64,000 nt of DNA, from the NCBI GenBank assembly GCA_964512995.1, contig CAZELM010000001.1:220700-284699 (forward strand). The letters run 5' to 3'. Under the pieces are notes generated by a model. That model searched no databases and had not been told where the DNA came from. It saw nothing but the letters and a program-made list of their open reading frames with translations. Source of the stretch: CAZELM01 sp964512995 (GTDB taxonomy: Bacteria > CSSED10-310). Positions 54,298 to 63,793 of the stretch are shown piece after piece; within the stretch, counting starts at the first letter, position 1; the number at the start of each line of letters is the position of its first letter. Made by a program: the position numbers and the translations under genes.

Positions 54298-57200
54298 CTA
54301 TTCCACCTTCCAGGGTCTGCGAGGCACCCTGCCCCTGTATGGAGCCAATTCCTCCCGCACTGAATCTGCGAATGTCCTGCTGAAATCTTCTTCTCCTGTC
54401 TTATAGAATCCCAGAAGCTTCGGTTTTAATTTCTCCAGCAATTCATCCACCTTGATTTTTTCCACTTCCGCCTCGGCCAGCGCTTCCGTCAGGTGTCGGC
54501 GTATGGCACTGTCCTGGAGCGCGTCCAGTGCATCCGGCTCCACAGGTTCGGACAGCAGTCCCAGCAACGGAGCCGCATCGGGCGTGTCCACGATGTAATC
54601 CCGGAGTTCGGCACCGCAGCCCCGCACATGATCCAGGTATTCCCGGATGCCGCGCTCCACCATCTCCAGATACTGTTCCGGATCGAATTCCCGGCGCCGG
54701 CCCGGCTGATACCCACAGACGGAACACACCCAGCCATGCGACAGATCGCGTTTCACGTCATCCAGACTCTGCTCGCAGAGCTGCTGTACGCCCGTCCGGG
54801 TCAGCAGATCCGTCAGCCGGGATTCGATGAACACCGGATTGAAATGAGCACTGAGCCCCTCCACCTGCGCAAGGTCGTTCAGCACCTGATAGCTGGAACT
54901 GCGGAGCACCGTATCCCGCAGCGCGTTCAGATCCCGGTGCAGACCGGCATGTTCACTGACATACTGGTTAAGATACATGTCGTGCAGGTCTTTCCATTCG
55001 GCCGTGATCCGGCTCATTTCGCCCGTGACGCCAGCGGATTTGACATAGATATCGATGCGGTCGAGCAACTCCCGGCAGGGCTTTTCGAGGACGGGCGGGA
55101 TACCCAGATCCATGAGATCGTGCAGTCTGCCGGTGAGTCCGGCGAGTATCGTGATACGGTCCAGGAAATCACGGGCGGCCCTCAGCCTCTGAGCGAACGC
55201 CTCGATACCAGCGTATCGATTAGCAGATTCGAGATCACCATCCGCCGGCAATCCCAGCACATCCCGCAGGGCATTCTGAACGGCGATATAACAGGCCATC
55301 CGGCTTTCCCTGCCATCCTCGGGAAGCGCAACGATGTCGGCCCATTCGGAAATGGCATCGGGAAGCGACGCTCCGGGCCAGGTCTGCAATGACTGCTCGA
55401 CCCGGCTGAACTCGTCCCGGGCACGGATTTCCATCTCTTTCAGGAGCTCCAGCAAGCGCTCGGCGGCCGCCGGGCTGTAACCGGTGCCTTCCTTCCAGAG
55501 ACCCAGCACGCGAAGCGATTCGGTCAGGTCGCTCCACAGCGTTTCATCCGGCCGCGTCCCCAGGCGGAGTTCATCCAGTTCCTGAAGCCAGTCAACCGGG
55601 CTGCCGATCGAACGGTCATCCAGAGAGACCATTTTGCCGTGCACGGTCACTCCGGAGATCTCCCCGATACTGATGAGCAGCGTGATCAGAATGTCGACCC
55701 AGGTGTCGGTCAGTCCCAGATCCGTTGTTTTCAGCCGTTTGCGGGTTTCGCCGGCACCGGTGGCCGGCGGATTTGACTTGCGGATATTGTCCCGGGTCCG
55801 TTCCTTCGCCTTTTTGAAGGCGTCCACACTGCCGGCCGACAGAGTGACCGATACTTCGCCCGGTACACCGGTATTGAGAAGTCCAAGCGGTGCGAGATGT
55901 TTTTCGAGATCGGCTTTGGCAGTGCCGTCGTCATCGGTCAGGCGGCCTTTCCAGATGGCCTCCAGCACGCGCCGCCGCATGGCCGGGCTCAGGTCCGCAC
56001 TGAAGGAGTAGACCTTGTGGAAATCCGGATGCAGGCGAAAGACCTGACTCAGCGCACGACTGGCCGCTTTTTCCAGGAGCCGCCCCAGCGATCGGTCACT
56101 CTGCGGAATACTCTGGTAGAGTGCGAGCAGCTCAGCAGGCTCCCATAATATCTTCCATGCCTGATCCGCACCGTTCCACTGGCGGATTTCGCCATTCACA
56201 AAGGATTCGAGCAAAATCCCGATGGCTTTGCGGGTGGGCTGGGCCGATTTGGTCCCGGCGGGAAGGTCGATCCATTCTCCCAATAGTTCCAGCTTGCGGC
56301 GGACGGATTGCGATGCGCCGCCTGCATTCACCTGGGACTGGTAATCACCATGGAGCTTGACCAGAGCCATGCTGCGTCTGAGTTCATCGACATCCTGGAC
56401 GTGCAGGATCGCCGGTACCCATACGAGGGTCCGTTCATTACCGAGCCCAACCGCATCCATTCCGGCATCGAGTGGTGAGGCGGATGGGTAGAGCATCACC
56501 AGATGCAGCGCTTTGATTGCGGGAACGTCCCGGATGAATCCGATGACCGCTCGATCGGTAGAGAGCGCTGTCACGGATTCGATCCGGTAATCCAGTGCCC
56601 TGCGCGTCCGCTGCCAATCCACATCCACCTGAGTCTGGAATCCATGCTGCGGTGGTACTGTGCCGCCCAACGGGCTGCCCGGGAATCGCAGAAATAGCTC
56701 GATGTGGGAGCGGTATGCGCGTTCCGTCTGAATGTCCGGTGCGAATCCGTTTTTGATCCGTTCCACTTCGACCAGCAGTTCTTCGCGCTCACCACCGTCC
56801 CCTTCGACAGAGAGGAAAAAGCTCAGCCGATCTCCGCTGCCTTTCTGACGCAGCGGCGGGAAAGTCTGGGAGATTTTTTCGAGGAGCCGTGCTGTTTCCT
56901 GGTCGCTGCCGGCGGGGTCGCTGTCCTTGCCGGGCCAGCGCAGCAACAGCGCGTCGTTCAGTCTGGAAACAGTGAGTTCTTCCTTGACCATGGAGATGAC
57001 GATCAGGGCTTTGATCAGACGCTCGCTGGCCGTTTTCGCAAATGCGCGTTCCGGCTCGGGCCATTTCCGATAGGGTGTTCTGGCCAGGACTTCGTCCCGG
57101 GCCGCATTACAGAATCGATCGAACATCCCGTAATATTTGGCCATCTCGGGATCGTCCTGAATGATTTTATTGCGCAGGTCTTCGTAGTCAAACACGTCGT

Positions 57201-58476
57201 CGAGCACCGCGATCCGCTTCCAATCGCTGGAATCCTTCATGCGCCGTTCAATGAACTCCTGGACAAAACCCAGTGCGCCGCGGGATCTGCCGCCTCGGTT
57301 GGTAATCACGGTGAGGCAATACAATCCGAAGGGGTGTATCGGGTAGATGTCCGCGAAATGTCTGGCTTCGTCGGTGATCGGTTCGCGGTCACGAAAATAC
57401 CGTTTCAGAAAGTCGGTGACGGTTCCCCGGTAATGCGGCTGGATCTCGTCTCGGAATTTTTCCGCGATGACATGTATCTTTTTGGAGTTGCTTCGGAACA
57501 AGCGGTGATTGTAAATGCGATGAAATTGTGTGACCGGGATGTTGATGGACTGGAATCGGCCGGACTGACCGGACAGTTTGCCCATCAATTCTGTATCGTA
57601 ATTGCGTCCGGCCTGCCGGGCGATGGCCTGGATTTCTTCCTGAACCGCACCGAAAATCCAGAATGGCTGATCTCCGGCCAGTCCTGCTTCCACCAGTTGC
57701 CCGAGGAATGCGGTGCCCCGGTTGAAGTGCTGGTCGCTCTGGATCAGGTGCAGATACAACTCGTCGATAAAGACCAGAACCCCTTCATATCCGCGCTCCC
57801 GGGCGATTCCGACCAGCATTTTCACTTTTTCCGTAACAGTCGTCCGGGTGTGAACCAGTTGCGAATGGGTATCCGCAAAAGCCTGTTCGATAATCGATTT
57901 CTGATATTCTTTGTCATATGACCGCAGCTGATCGACGGTGAGACGCTTGCGGTCATAAATCCAGTCAAGGATATAGCTGTAAATGGGAGCGGGTGTGCGA
58001 TGATAGAAAATGTCCAGAAACGCATCGGTGTTCGACAGCAGCGTGGTAACGGGCGGTGAGAGCTGACGCAGGTGGGTCGTGACGGAGTTCCAGAAAGCCT
58101 GTTCCAGGGTCTCGTCGGGGACTTCGATGGCGGTAAAGTGTATGGTCAGGTACTTTCGCGCCGCAAGCGCATCCATACCCCATTGGGGCCGGGTATCGAG
58201 GAACTGCCTGCAGAGAGCCGGTTCCGTAAGAATGGCATAGAGCCATGACATGAATATCGTTTTGCCGGACCCGTACAGGCCGGTGATGAAAAAGCCCCGG
58301 CCTTGATTGCGTTGAATCCGGTCCAGGATGATCCGGATCGACTCCTCGATCTCGGGCAGGACGACAAAGTTACGGAATATCTGTGCCCGGCTGGCCGGAT
58401 CTTTCGTGGACTCGCTGAAATTTTCGACCCAACTGCTGACGGGCGTGAAATCGAACATATCTTTCATGGTTGCCAT
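54298..58476 (-). CDS. brxC: BrxC/PglY-like large ATPase (DUF6079 family)
   Basis: A 1392-residue protein. Walker A is GLYGSGKT at residues 66-73 and Walker B-like GVLVFIDELYLHL lies near residue 230. A long helical body follows, and near residue 1270 a CxxC segment (GWVCSVCGYQPGRRREF) is probably zinc-binding. It starts MATMKDMFDFTPVSSWVENF, typical of BREX DUF6079 proteins. BrxC assembles with other Brx proteins and is essential for BREX immunity; its molecular job is unsettled. It starts 1 base after the brxF-like stop. It is the largest gene here. Confidence 0.85.
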   Translation of the reverse strand: MATMKDMFDFTPVSSWVENFSESTKDPASRAQIFRNFVVLPEIEESIRIILDRIQRNQGRGFFITGLYGSGKTIFMSWLYAILTEPALCRQFLDTRPQWGMDALAARKYLTIHFTAIEVPDETLEQAFWNSVTTHLRQLSPPVTTLLSNTDAFLDIFYHRTPAPIYSYILDWIYDRKRLTVDQLRSYDKEYQKSIIEQAFADTHSQLVHTRTTVTEKVKMLVGIARERGYEGVLVFIDELYLHLIQSDQHFNRGTAFLGQLVEAGLAGDQPFWIFGAVQEEIQAIARQAGRNYDTELMGKLSGQSGRFQSINIPVTQFHRIYNHRLFRSNSKKIHVIAEKFRDEIQPHYRGTVTDFLKRYFRDREPITDEARHFADIYPIHPFGLYCLTVITNRGGRSRGALGFVQEFIERRMKDSSDWKRIAVLDDVFDYEDLRNKIIQDDPEMAKYYGMFDRFCNAARDEVLARTPYRKWPEPERAFAKTASERLIKALIVISMVKEELTVSRLNDALLLRWPGKDSDPAGSDQETARLLEKISQTFPPLRQKGSGDRLSFFLSVEGDGGEREELLVEVERIKNGFAPDIQTERAYRSHIELFLRFPGSPLGGTVPPQHGFQTQVDVDWQRTRRALDYRIESVTALSTDRAVIGFIRDVPAIKALHLVMLYPSASPLDAGMDAVGLGNERTLVWVPAILHVQDVDELRRSMALVKLHGDYQSQVNAGGASQSVRRKLELLGEWIDLPAGTKSAQPTRKAIGILLESFVNGEIRQWNGADQAWKILWEPAELLALYQSIPQSDRSLGRLLEKAASRALSQVFRLHPDFHKVYSFSADLSPAMRRRVLEAIWKGRLTDDDGTAKADLEKHLAPLGLLNTGVPGEVSVTLSAGSVDAFKKAKERTRDNIRKSNPPATGAGETRKRLKTTDLGLTDTWVDILITLLISIGEISGVTVHGKMVSLDDRSIGSPVDWLQELDELRLGTRPDETLWSDLTESLRVLGLWKEGTGYSPAAAERLLELLKEMEIRARDEFSRVEQSLQTWPGASLPDAISEWADIVALPEDGRESRMACYIAVQNALRDVLGLPADGDLESANRYAGIEAFAQRLRAARDFLDRITILAGLTGRLHDLMDLGIPPVLEKPCRELLDRIDIYVKSAGVTGEMSRITAEWKDLHDMYLNQYVSEHAGLHRDLNALRDTVLRSSSYQVLNDLAQVEGLSAHFNPVFIESRLTDLLTRTGVQQLCEQSLDDVKRDLSHGWVCSVCGYQPGRRREFDPEQYLEMVERGIREYLDHVRGCGAELRDYIVDTPDAAPLLGLLSEPVEPDALDALQDSAIRRHLTEALAEAEVEKIKVDELLEKLKPKLLGFYKTGEEDFSRTFADSVREELAPYRGRVPRRPWKVE

Positions 58477-58477
58477 A

Positions 58478-59023
58478 TCAGGTCTCCATCTGCACGATTG
58501 GCTGATCGCTGCGAGTCAGAGTGTAGTGTCCGCAGCGGCACAGTTGCCCCGCCATTCGTCCGGTCAGCACCAGCAACAGTCTTTTTTTCCCGACAGCATC
58601 GTTGTACCAGGTGATGATGGGATCCATCCCGAGGCCGAAAACCAGTTCCAGGTGATCGAGAATGGTCAATCCATCCGGCAGAAACTGCTCGGCGACACGG
58701 TCGTGCACTGCTTTCCGAAGCCGGTTCCCGTATCGTTTGAGATCTGTGGAGAGGGTGGCAGTCTCGAATCCGAACACCTCGCAGAACAGGGAGTCTCCTG
58801 CCAGAAGATCGAGAATGATCTCATTCACGCTCACATAGGCGACCTGCCCAAATTCGCTCCGGGATGTCAGATCGTGTGCGAGCCATGTTTTACCGGCGCC
58901 CGGTGCGCCGATGAGGCAGCACAGGGTTCGGCCTCCGATATGGCTCCGACCCGCCAGGCCGATGAGTTCCTGAAGCGCTTTGGTCTGGGAGGGAGTCAGC
59001 AGGTTATCTCCAGGCATCGACAT
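58478..59023 (-). CDS. brxF: BrxF-like small P-loop ATPase
   Basis: A 181-residue protein with Walker A GAPGAGKTWLAHDL at residues 39-46, then VAYVSVNEIILDLL and DGLTILDHLELVFGL. The last part, KKRLLLVLTGRMAGQLCRCG, could be the sensor strand. Size, single P-loop domain and position immediately before brxC match BrxF of BREX type 3. It overlaps the end of the upstream gene by about 20 bases. Confidence 0.75.
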   Translation of the reverse strand: MSMPGDNLLTPSQTKALQELIGLAGRSHIGGRTLCCLIGAPGAGKTWLAHDLTSRSEFGQVAYVSVNEIILDLLAGDSLFCEVFGFETATLSTDLKRYGNRLRKAVHDRVAEQFLPDGLTILDHLELVFGLGMDPIITWYNDAVGKKRLLLVLTGRMAGQLCRCGHYTLTRSDQPIVQMET

Positions 59024-59762
59024 ACTCCTTCAGCGACCGGTGGATCAGTTGTACCTGGTCTGTGCTGCTGTGCCGGTGGTATTCGCAGTGCCCTCCGATC
59101 GACAACTTGCTGACTCCGGCAATCAGCAATGCGCGGTTGCACATAAATATCGGAGCAATGCTTCCCTCGGTGATGATTGTGGTCGTCGATGGCGCCCGCC
59201 ACCCGTGTCGGGATGCGTCGTGATAGAGCGCATACCCCAGCACCGCATCGGTCGGGCAGTAGGCTTTTGCGGAGTAACTGGATTTAGACAGGTTCAGACG
59301 TCCGGCTTTCACGAGGATCGATCGGACCCGATCCCGTGTCGACTGCGGCATCCGCTGATAGATTCGTTCCAGGAGCTGGTCGAGATGGTAGCGGGAGAAA
59401 ACAGCTTCACCGGTATTGAGGAAGCTGTCCGTAACCAGAAGAGAAAGGGTTTCAAACAGAACCGGAGTCGTGATGCAAAGCTGGAAAAACACCAGATCCT
59501 GAACCGCTTCGTTGTTTTTCCGGATCTTTCGGAACATGGTCAGGAGCGGTGTATTCCGGATCGAGTCGGCGTCGATTTCCAGAAAGCGGTATTTCAGGTG
59601 CTGCCACATTTTTTCTTTGTTGGATAACGACTTCTGGGGCCAATGCTGGAAACAGGCATTCCGGACAGCCTGCACATCGGGCGTCTCCAGTGCGGCGTCG
59701 AGCAGCATGAGCGTCTCTTCCAGAAAGTATCCGTATCCGATTGTCGAGTAAGATTTATCCAT
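59004..59762 (-). CDS. BrxA-position protein, weakly DUF1819-like
   Basis: A 252-residue mostly helical protein with no decisive motif. It begins YGYFLEETLMLLDAALETPD, followed by charged helices, and later has SSYSAKAYCPTDAVLGYALY. The position next to brxF and the helical N-terminus fit BrxA (DUF1819), usually about 200 residues and DNA-binding, but the last 70 residues look different and I give this only as a possibility. The preceding short ORF overlaps its start by 8 bases. Confidence 0.5.
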   Translation of the reverse strand: MDKSYSTIGYGYFLEETLMLLDAALETPDVQAVRNACFQHWPQKSLSNKEKMWQHLKYRFLEIDADSIRNTPLLTMFRKIRKNNEAVQDLVFFQLCITTPVLFETLSLLVTDSFLNTGEAVFSRYHLDQLLERIYQRMPQSTRDRVRSILVKAGRLNLSKSSYSAKAYCPTDAVLGYALYHDASRHGWRAPSTTTIITEGSIAPIFMCNRALLIAGVSKLSIGGHCEYHRHSSTDQVQLIHRSLKEYVDAWR

Positions 59763-59979
59763 GGATACCGCCAGGTCGGATAACTTTTTTGAGGGCGGTT
59801 ATCGGAAAGCGTTCCACGGTCATCGACTCTGACATCGACCTGGTTTCAGACTCCCGTGGAGAGTCTGCCCGATGAACGTGTATATCAGGTGTGTCGATCC
59901 AGCGGTTGGTGTCGCTGATCAGATCGGGAACCATGGTGATATTGTGAACGGGCGATCCGTGGTCTTCCATCTCGGTCAA
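59755..59979 (-). CDS. Short ORF leading the BREX-like operon
   Basis: A frame of 74 residues from TTG 59979 (or ATG 59970, giving 71) ends in the start codon region of the BrxA-like gene. The protein is acidic then basic (SESMTVERFPITALKKVIRP) and has no recognised domain. The ribosome binding site is weak. It could be a small operon-proximal regulator or a leader; evidence is mostly the tight overlap. Confidence 0.35.
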   Translation of the reverse strand: MTEMEDHGSPVHNITMVPDLISDTNRWIDTPDIHVHRADSPRESETRSMSESMTVERFPITALKKVIRPGGIHG

Positions 59980-60093
59980 CTCTCTGACTCCTTATGGGCG
60001 ATTGGGTTGAACACGATGCCATAAGGGAAAACAGGGATACGGAACCAGCTTCTCCAGCGTTAAACATTCTTTACTATATTAGGGAAGCGCTGA

Positions 60094-61224
60094 TTGTCAA
60101 TCGATTTCGGCCAGGGAGCGGTTGGGGATCCCGAATGCCAATGTTCTGGTTTGACAAAGGACTGTGATGGCATTGCACCATTGGAGTCAGCAGTCGAAGT
60201 TCATTTCATTGAAGTAGTGCAACTCCTGATCAACAACGGGGCTGATATCAATGCAAAAGGTAAAGATGACGAGACACCACTGCTCAAAGCCACGAGCGTG
60301 AATGCCAAAGATTTAGCAAAACTGTTCATCGAAAAAAATGCGGAAGTGAATGTTACGGACAGGTATGGCTACACACCGCTTCGCAATGCGATAGAGAATT
60401 ACAATGTGGAGATAGTGAAACTATTGATAAAAAAGGGTGCTTCTGTCAATGCAAAAGATAATTCCGGTTGTGCTCCATTGAAAGTAGCTGTCAGGAGTGG
60501 TCATGAAACGGATGAAGATCTGCGGATCATGAGGCCTTATCTGTACGATGATGGTTTGATCAGTAAGAGTGTGGATGTTCTTTCCAAAGAAATCGCTGAG
60601 GTACTGATCGCCAATGGAGCAAATGTTCATGCTAAAGATGAAGATCGTGCTACACTGCTTCACGAAGCTGCATTGGGTGCAAAGTCTGTAGCGGGATTGT
60701 TGATCGCCAAGGGTGTGAATGTCAATGCGAGGGACGATTGTGCCAGGACCGCGCTTCATGTAGCGGCACTCAATGATTCGACTGATTTGGTAAAACACCT
60801 GATCGCCAAAGGGGCGGAGGTTAATGCAACGAATAAATGGGATGAAACACCTCTTCACCTCGCGGCAGAATGGGAATATCCAGAGACAGTGAGAGTTTTG
60901 ATCCGAAAAGGCGCAAATGTCAATGCAACGGATGACTCCGGCCAAACACCACTTCATTATGCGGTATCAAATCGTTCAAAGGACATAGCGGAGTTGTTGA
61001 TCCGGAAAGGCGCTAATATCAATGCAACGGATGACTCCGGCCAAACACCACTTCATCATGCTGTGATCTTTTCGCTGGAGACAGTGGCGTTGTTGATCGA
61101 AAAAGGAGCAAAAATTAATGTTAAAGATGATGACGGCCATACTCCATTAGATTTGTGTGAGTACGATTATCGATATGTTGATGTTTATAATTTATTCAAA
61201 TCTAAAGGAGTGAAGGGCATCTAA
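60094..61224 (+). CDS. Ankyrin-repeat protein, probably 5' truncated
   Basis: A 376-residue frame that begins with TTG immediately after an in-frame stop, so a natural start is missing. From residue 28 it consists of about ten ankyrin units with the consensus G-A-DIN/VNAKD..G.TPLH.A. Examples are AELLIRKGANINATDDSGQT and PLHLAAEWEYPETVRVLI. One unit near residue 135-175 is broken by an acidic insertion (HETDEDLRIMRPYLYDDG). Ankyrin proteins bind other proteins; some act as secreted effectors. The gene is isolated at the edge of the defence operon. Two consecutive units share ATDDSGQTPLHYA/H, indicating recent duplication. Confidence 0.75.
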   Translation: MSIDFGQGAVGDPECQCSGLTKDCDGIAPLESAVEVHFIEVVQLLINNGADINAKGKDDETPLLKATSVNAKDLAKLFIEKNAEVNVTDRYGYTPLRNAIENYNVEIVKLLIKKGASVNAKDNSGCAPLKVAVRSGHETDEDLRIMRPYLYDDGLISKSVDVLSKEIAEVLIANGANVHAKDEDRATLLHEAALGAKSVAGLLIAKGVNVNARDDCARTALHVAALNDSTDLVKHLIAKGAEVNATNKWDETPLHLAAEWEYPETVRVLIRKGANVNATDDSGQTPLHYAVSNRSKDIAELLIRKGANINATDDSGQTPLHHAVIFSLETVALLIEKGAKINVKDDDGHTPLDLCEYDYRYVDVYNLFKSKGVKGI

Positions 61225-61381
61225 AATCCATGATTTGGAAAGAACAATTGGGGAAGTTGAACCAGCGGGGATGTCTGAACCGGGAAATACAGGCGTTTGT
61301 TGATGGCAGGCACCTCAAAGCGGACTGAACGCATCTTCTGGCAACCCGTTCACAAACTTACATTTCAATGCGAATCAGGCG

Positions 61382-61582
61382 TTAAGTCCACCCAAAATCA
61401 ACCACAAGGCAAGCGGGGATATTCTTAGACGCCTCTCCAATGATTTCCACACAACGTAATACCGCATAAACCGTTTTTTTATCTGCACACATTTCATCGT
61501 AGGACAGATTATCGGTAAACATCCCGGCCAAGTCCATGTTTTGTAAGATGTCGGACAGATAGATGGTGATATCGCGGTTCAC
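61382..61582 (-). pseudogene. hepT: Truncated HepT (DUF86) toxin
   Basis: A 66-residue remnant begins MNRDITIYLSDILQNMDLAG and contains CVEIIGEASKNIP, the central helices of HepT. It stops after LVVDFGWT; the RxxxxH catalytic region (usually PEIPWKEIAGMRD...H) is missing. HepT toxins normally are about 110-140 residues. The 4-base overlap with the mntA-like gene is retained, so the loss is at the 3' end. It is unlikely to be an active RNase. Confidence 0.8.
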
Positions 61583-61926
61583 AGATAAATAGTCTCTTCA
61601 AGAATTTTCTGTCTCAACTCAGGTCGGAGGTCGGATTCTGGGACCAGATCGGCCTTTTTTTTCAGGAGTTTTTTCAGTTGCAGCTCAATAGATACAAGAG
61701 TTAACAGGCTGATGGGTTTTTCAAATTGGGCGAGAATATCAATATCGCTTTGGTGGGTCTGCTTGTTTTTAGCACAAGAGCCAAAGATTCCGATTCTTGA
61801 GATGCCATAGCGATCTTTTAGATCTTCTTTATGTTCTTGCAGGATTTTTTTGATATCATCCGCTTGATCGCCTCGACGGCGGAAACGTGGTCGCTGATCT
61901 TGACGCTGCATCACCCCGTAACACAT
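61579..61926 (-). CDS. mntA: MntA-like nucleotidyltransferase antitoxin
   Basis: A 115-residue protein with the minimal nucleotidyltransferase motif GS-x10-DxD (GSCAKNKQTHQSDIDI). In MntA-HepT systems MntA adds AMP to HepT and so neutralises it. The N-terminal 22 residues (CYGVMQRQDQRPRFRRRGDQ) do not fit the family, whose normal start lies about at the DIKKILQEHKE helix; no usable start codon sits there, so the 5' end may also be disturbed. The partner toxin is truncated. Confidence 0.8.
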   Translation of the reverse strand: MCYGVMQRQDQRPRFRRRGDQADDIKKILQEHKEDLKDRYGISRIGIFGSCAKNKQTHQSDIDILAQFEKPISLLTLVSIELQLKKLLKKKADLVPESDLRPELRQKILEETIYL

Positions 61927-62106
61927 TGAAAAAAAAGGGCTTCACATAGGAAGTCGAGTCACGCCCCTGGTTCCCAGCGAGGAAGCAACGTTTCTCCCCC
62001 AATTTCCAAGCTCCGGACGAGGATGCTGGGTTTGCAACGCGAGCGAATACCAAGAACAATCTCCCAACGAATCTGATTCGATGCCGAAAACCGGAATCGA
62101 ACTGGC

Positions 62107-63276
62107 CTACCTGCCCGGCAGTTCCGTGCCGCGACTCATGATATCGATATAGCCCATATAACTGAACAGGCGATTACGCTTCAGGGCAGTCAGTTCCTTG
62201 ACGATACCGAGCTGTTCCAGGTGGCCGAGTGCCTTGTTGACCGTGGCCGGGGTGATGCCGGTCTTCGCCACCAACGAGCCCGAGGTGGCGATGGGATGCT
62301 CCATAAGCGCCCGGTGGACCTGCAGGGTGGATGCCGCCGCCCGTCCCAGACCACTGATCTTGTCGCGGTCCTGATTCGACAGGTCGAGAAGCTGCCGGGC
62401 AGTTTCCACAGCCTGGGTGGCGGTGACGATCACGGCCTCGGCAAAGAAGTCGAGCCAGGCTTCCCAATCGCCGGTCAGACGGACATTGTTGAGCAGCTCG
62501 TAGTAATACTGGCGGTGGATCTTGAAATGGAGGCTGAGGTAGAGCATCGGCTTTCGCAACACCTTCTGCTCGCACAGGAGCAACGCGATCAGCAGACGAC
62601 CGAGACGGCCGTTACCGTCCAGAAATGGGTGGATCGTCTCGAATTGCACATGAGTCAGCGCCGCCTTGAGCAGCACTGGGGTCGGCTCAGGCTGGTCATG
62701 GAGGAAGAGTTCCAGCTTGCTCATGCACTCCAGTACCTCTTCGGCCGGAGGCGGAACGAAGGCTGCGTTGCCCGGCCGGGTGCCGCCGACCCAATTCTGG
62801 CTCCGCCGAAATTCGCCCGGGGTCTGATTGCTGCCACGACCCTTGGTCAGCAGCACGCTATGAATCTCGCGGAACAGCCGCAGCGACAGCGGCAGCCCTT
62901 CCTCCAGCAGGTGCAGACCATGGTCGAGGGCCGCAGCATAGTTGCTGACCTCCCGCACGTCATCCAGCGGGACGCCGGGTTCCTGATCCAGCTCGAACAG
63001 TAGCAGATCCGACAGGGACGACTGGGTTCCCTCGATCATGGAGGAGAGCACGGCCTCCTTTCGGACATACATGCAGAGGAACAGTGAGGTGTCCGGCAGC
63101 AAGGTCGAGACGCTGTCCAGCCGACCGAGAGCCAGCAGCGCCTGGTCGAACTTGCTGCGCAGCTCCGGCGTCCAGTCGATGGGTGGCCGTGGCGGCAGCG
63201 GCGCGGGCACGAAGGCCTGGGCCTTCTCGCCCACCGTCGATATGGTCACGTACCTGCCTTGGAGTTCTCGTTTCAT
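62107..63276 (-). CDS. Fic-domain protein with winged-helix C-terminus and self-inhibitory motif
   Basis: A 389-residue protein. The Fic motif HPFLDGNGRLGR is complete near residue 216-227. An N-terminal inhibitory helix carries SSMIEG at residues 78-83, fitting the (S/T)xxxE(G/N) rule, so it should be self-inhibited (class II type). The C-terminal 90 residues contain a helix-turn-helix (SGSLVAKTGITPATVNKAL). Fic proteins usually transfer AMP to target proteins. The coding sequence is visibly richer in G+C than its neighbours, pointing to recent transfer. An inverted repeat lies just upstream of the start. Confidence 0.92.
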   Translation of the reverse strand: MKRELQGRYVTISTVGEKAQAFVPAPLPPRPPIDWTPELRSKFDQALLALGRLDSVSTLLPDTSLFLCMYVRKEAVLSSMIEGTQSSLSDLLLFELDQEPGVPLDDVREVSNYAAALDHGLHLLEEGLPLSLRLFREIHSVLLTKGRGSNQTPGEFRRSQNWVGGTRPGNAAFVPPPAEEVLECMSKLELFLHDQPEPTPVLLKAALTHVQFETIHPFLDGNGRLGRLLIALLLCEQKVLRKPMLYLSLHFKIHRQYYYELLNNVRLTGDWEAWLDFFAEAVIVTATQAVETARQLLDLSNQDRDKISGLGRAAASTLQVHRALMEHPIATSGSLVAKTGITPATVNKALGHLEQLGIVKELTALKRNRLFSYMGYIDIMSRGTELPGR

Positions 63277-63293
63277 CCTGCCTGCCTCGAACC

Positions 63294-63342
63294 TAAAATA
63301 AGGTTCATTATTATTTTACCTTCGCCACACATCCTAAAATAA
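63294..63342 (-). promoter_or_regulatory. Candidate autoregulatory operator upstream of the Fic gene
   Basis: TAAAATAA (63294-63301) and TTATTTTA (63311-63318) form an 8-bp inverted repeat with a 9-base spacer, followed by a third half-site CCTAAAATAA at 63333. It lies 18-65 bases upstream of the Fic start. Fic proteins with C-terminal winged helices often repress themselves, so an operator is plausible. Confidence 0.45.
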
Positions 63343-63793
63343 AGAGCCGGAAAGGAAAAATCAAGCGGATTTCCTGAACGGCAACTTCGATTTCCTCAGG
63401 CGAGCGTTCTACGTTGCGACGCATCTGCCAAATCGGAAAAAAATTACAGCCACGGTTCCGATTTTTCGGTTGCCGGAAAGCCCATGGTATCAAAGGGTTT
63501 CGGGCCGTTTGCCGGAATGGGCGTTCTCCGGGGCCGGGAAGTATTGTTACAACCCCGTTTCCTTTTCGGGGTTGCTTTCGGACGTGCGTTTTCTCCGTTC
63601 CACCGAAAAAATGCTCGAACTCGTCTTGAACCGTTCTTGATACTCAACCCATTGAAAATTCGGCGTTTCGACGAAAGACGGCTTCGGCGGCTCCTTGGAT
63701 AGCGTCCATGAGAGCCGGGTCGACTGCCAGGTCGGAGCCCATGGTTTTGGAATTCTGGTAGAGCTTCTCGGCTGCAAAAGCAGGAGTGTGCAC
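63343..63793. other. Stretch without a convincing gene
   Basis: About 450 bases with several overlapping open frames in every reading direction but no RBS, motif or codon bias that I can support. It separates the Fic gene from the recombinase relic and may contain eroded mobile-element DNA. Confidence 0.5.

Noticed and set aside
62070..62115. Sequence resembling the T-arm and 3' end of a tRNA (minus strand, GTTCGATTCC)
   Set aside because: The T-stem has a mismatch, no acceptor or anticodon arm can be found upstream, and the overlap with the Fic stop argues against a tRNA or intact attachment site.
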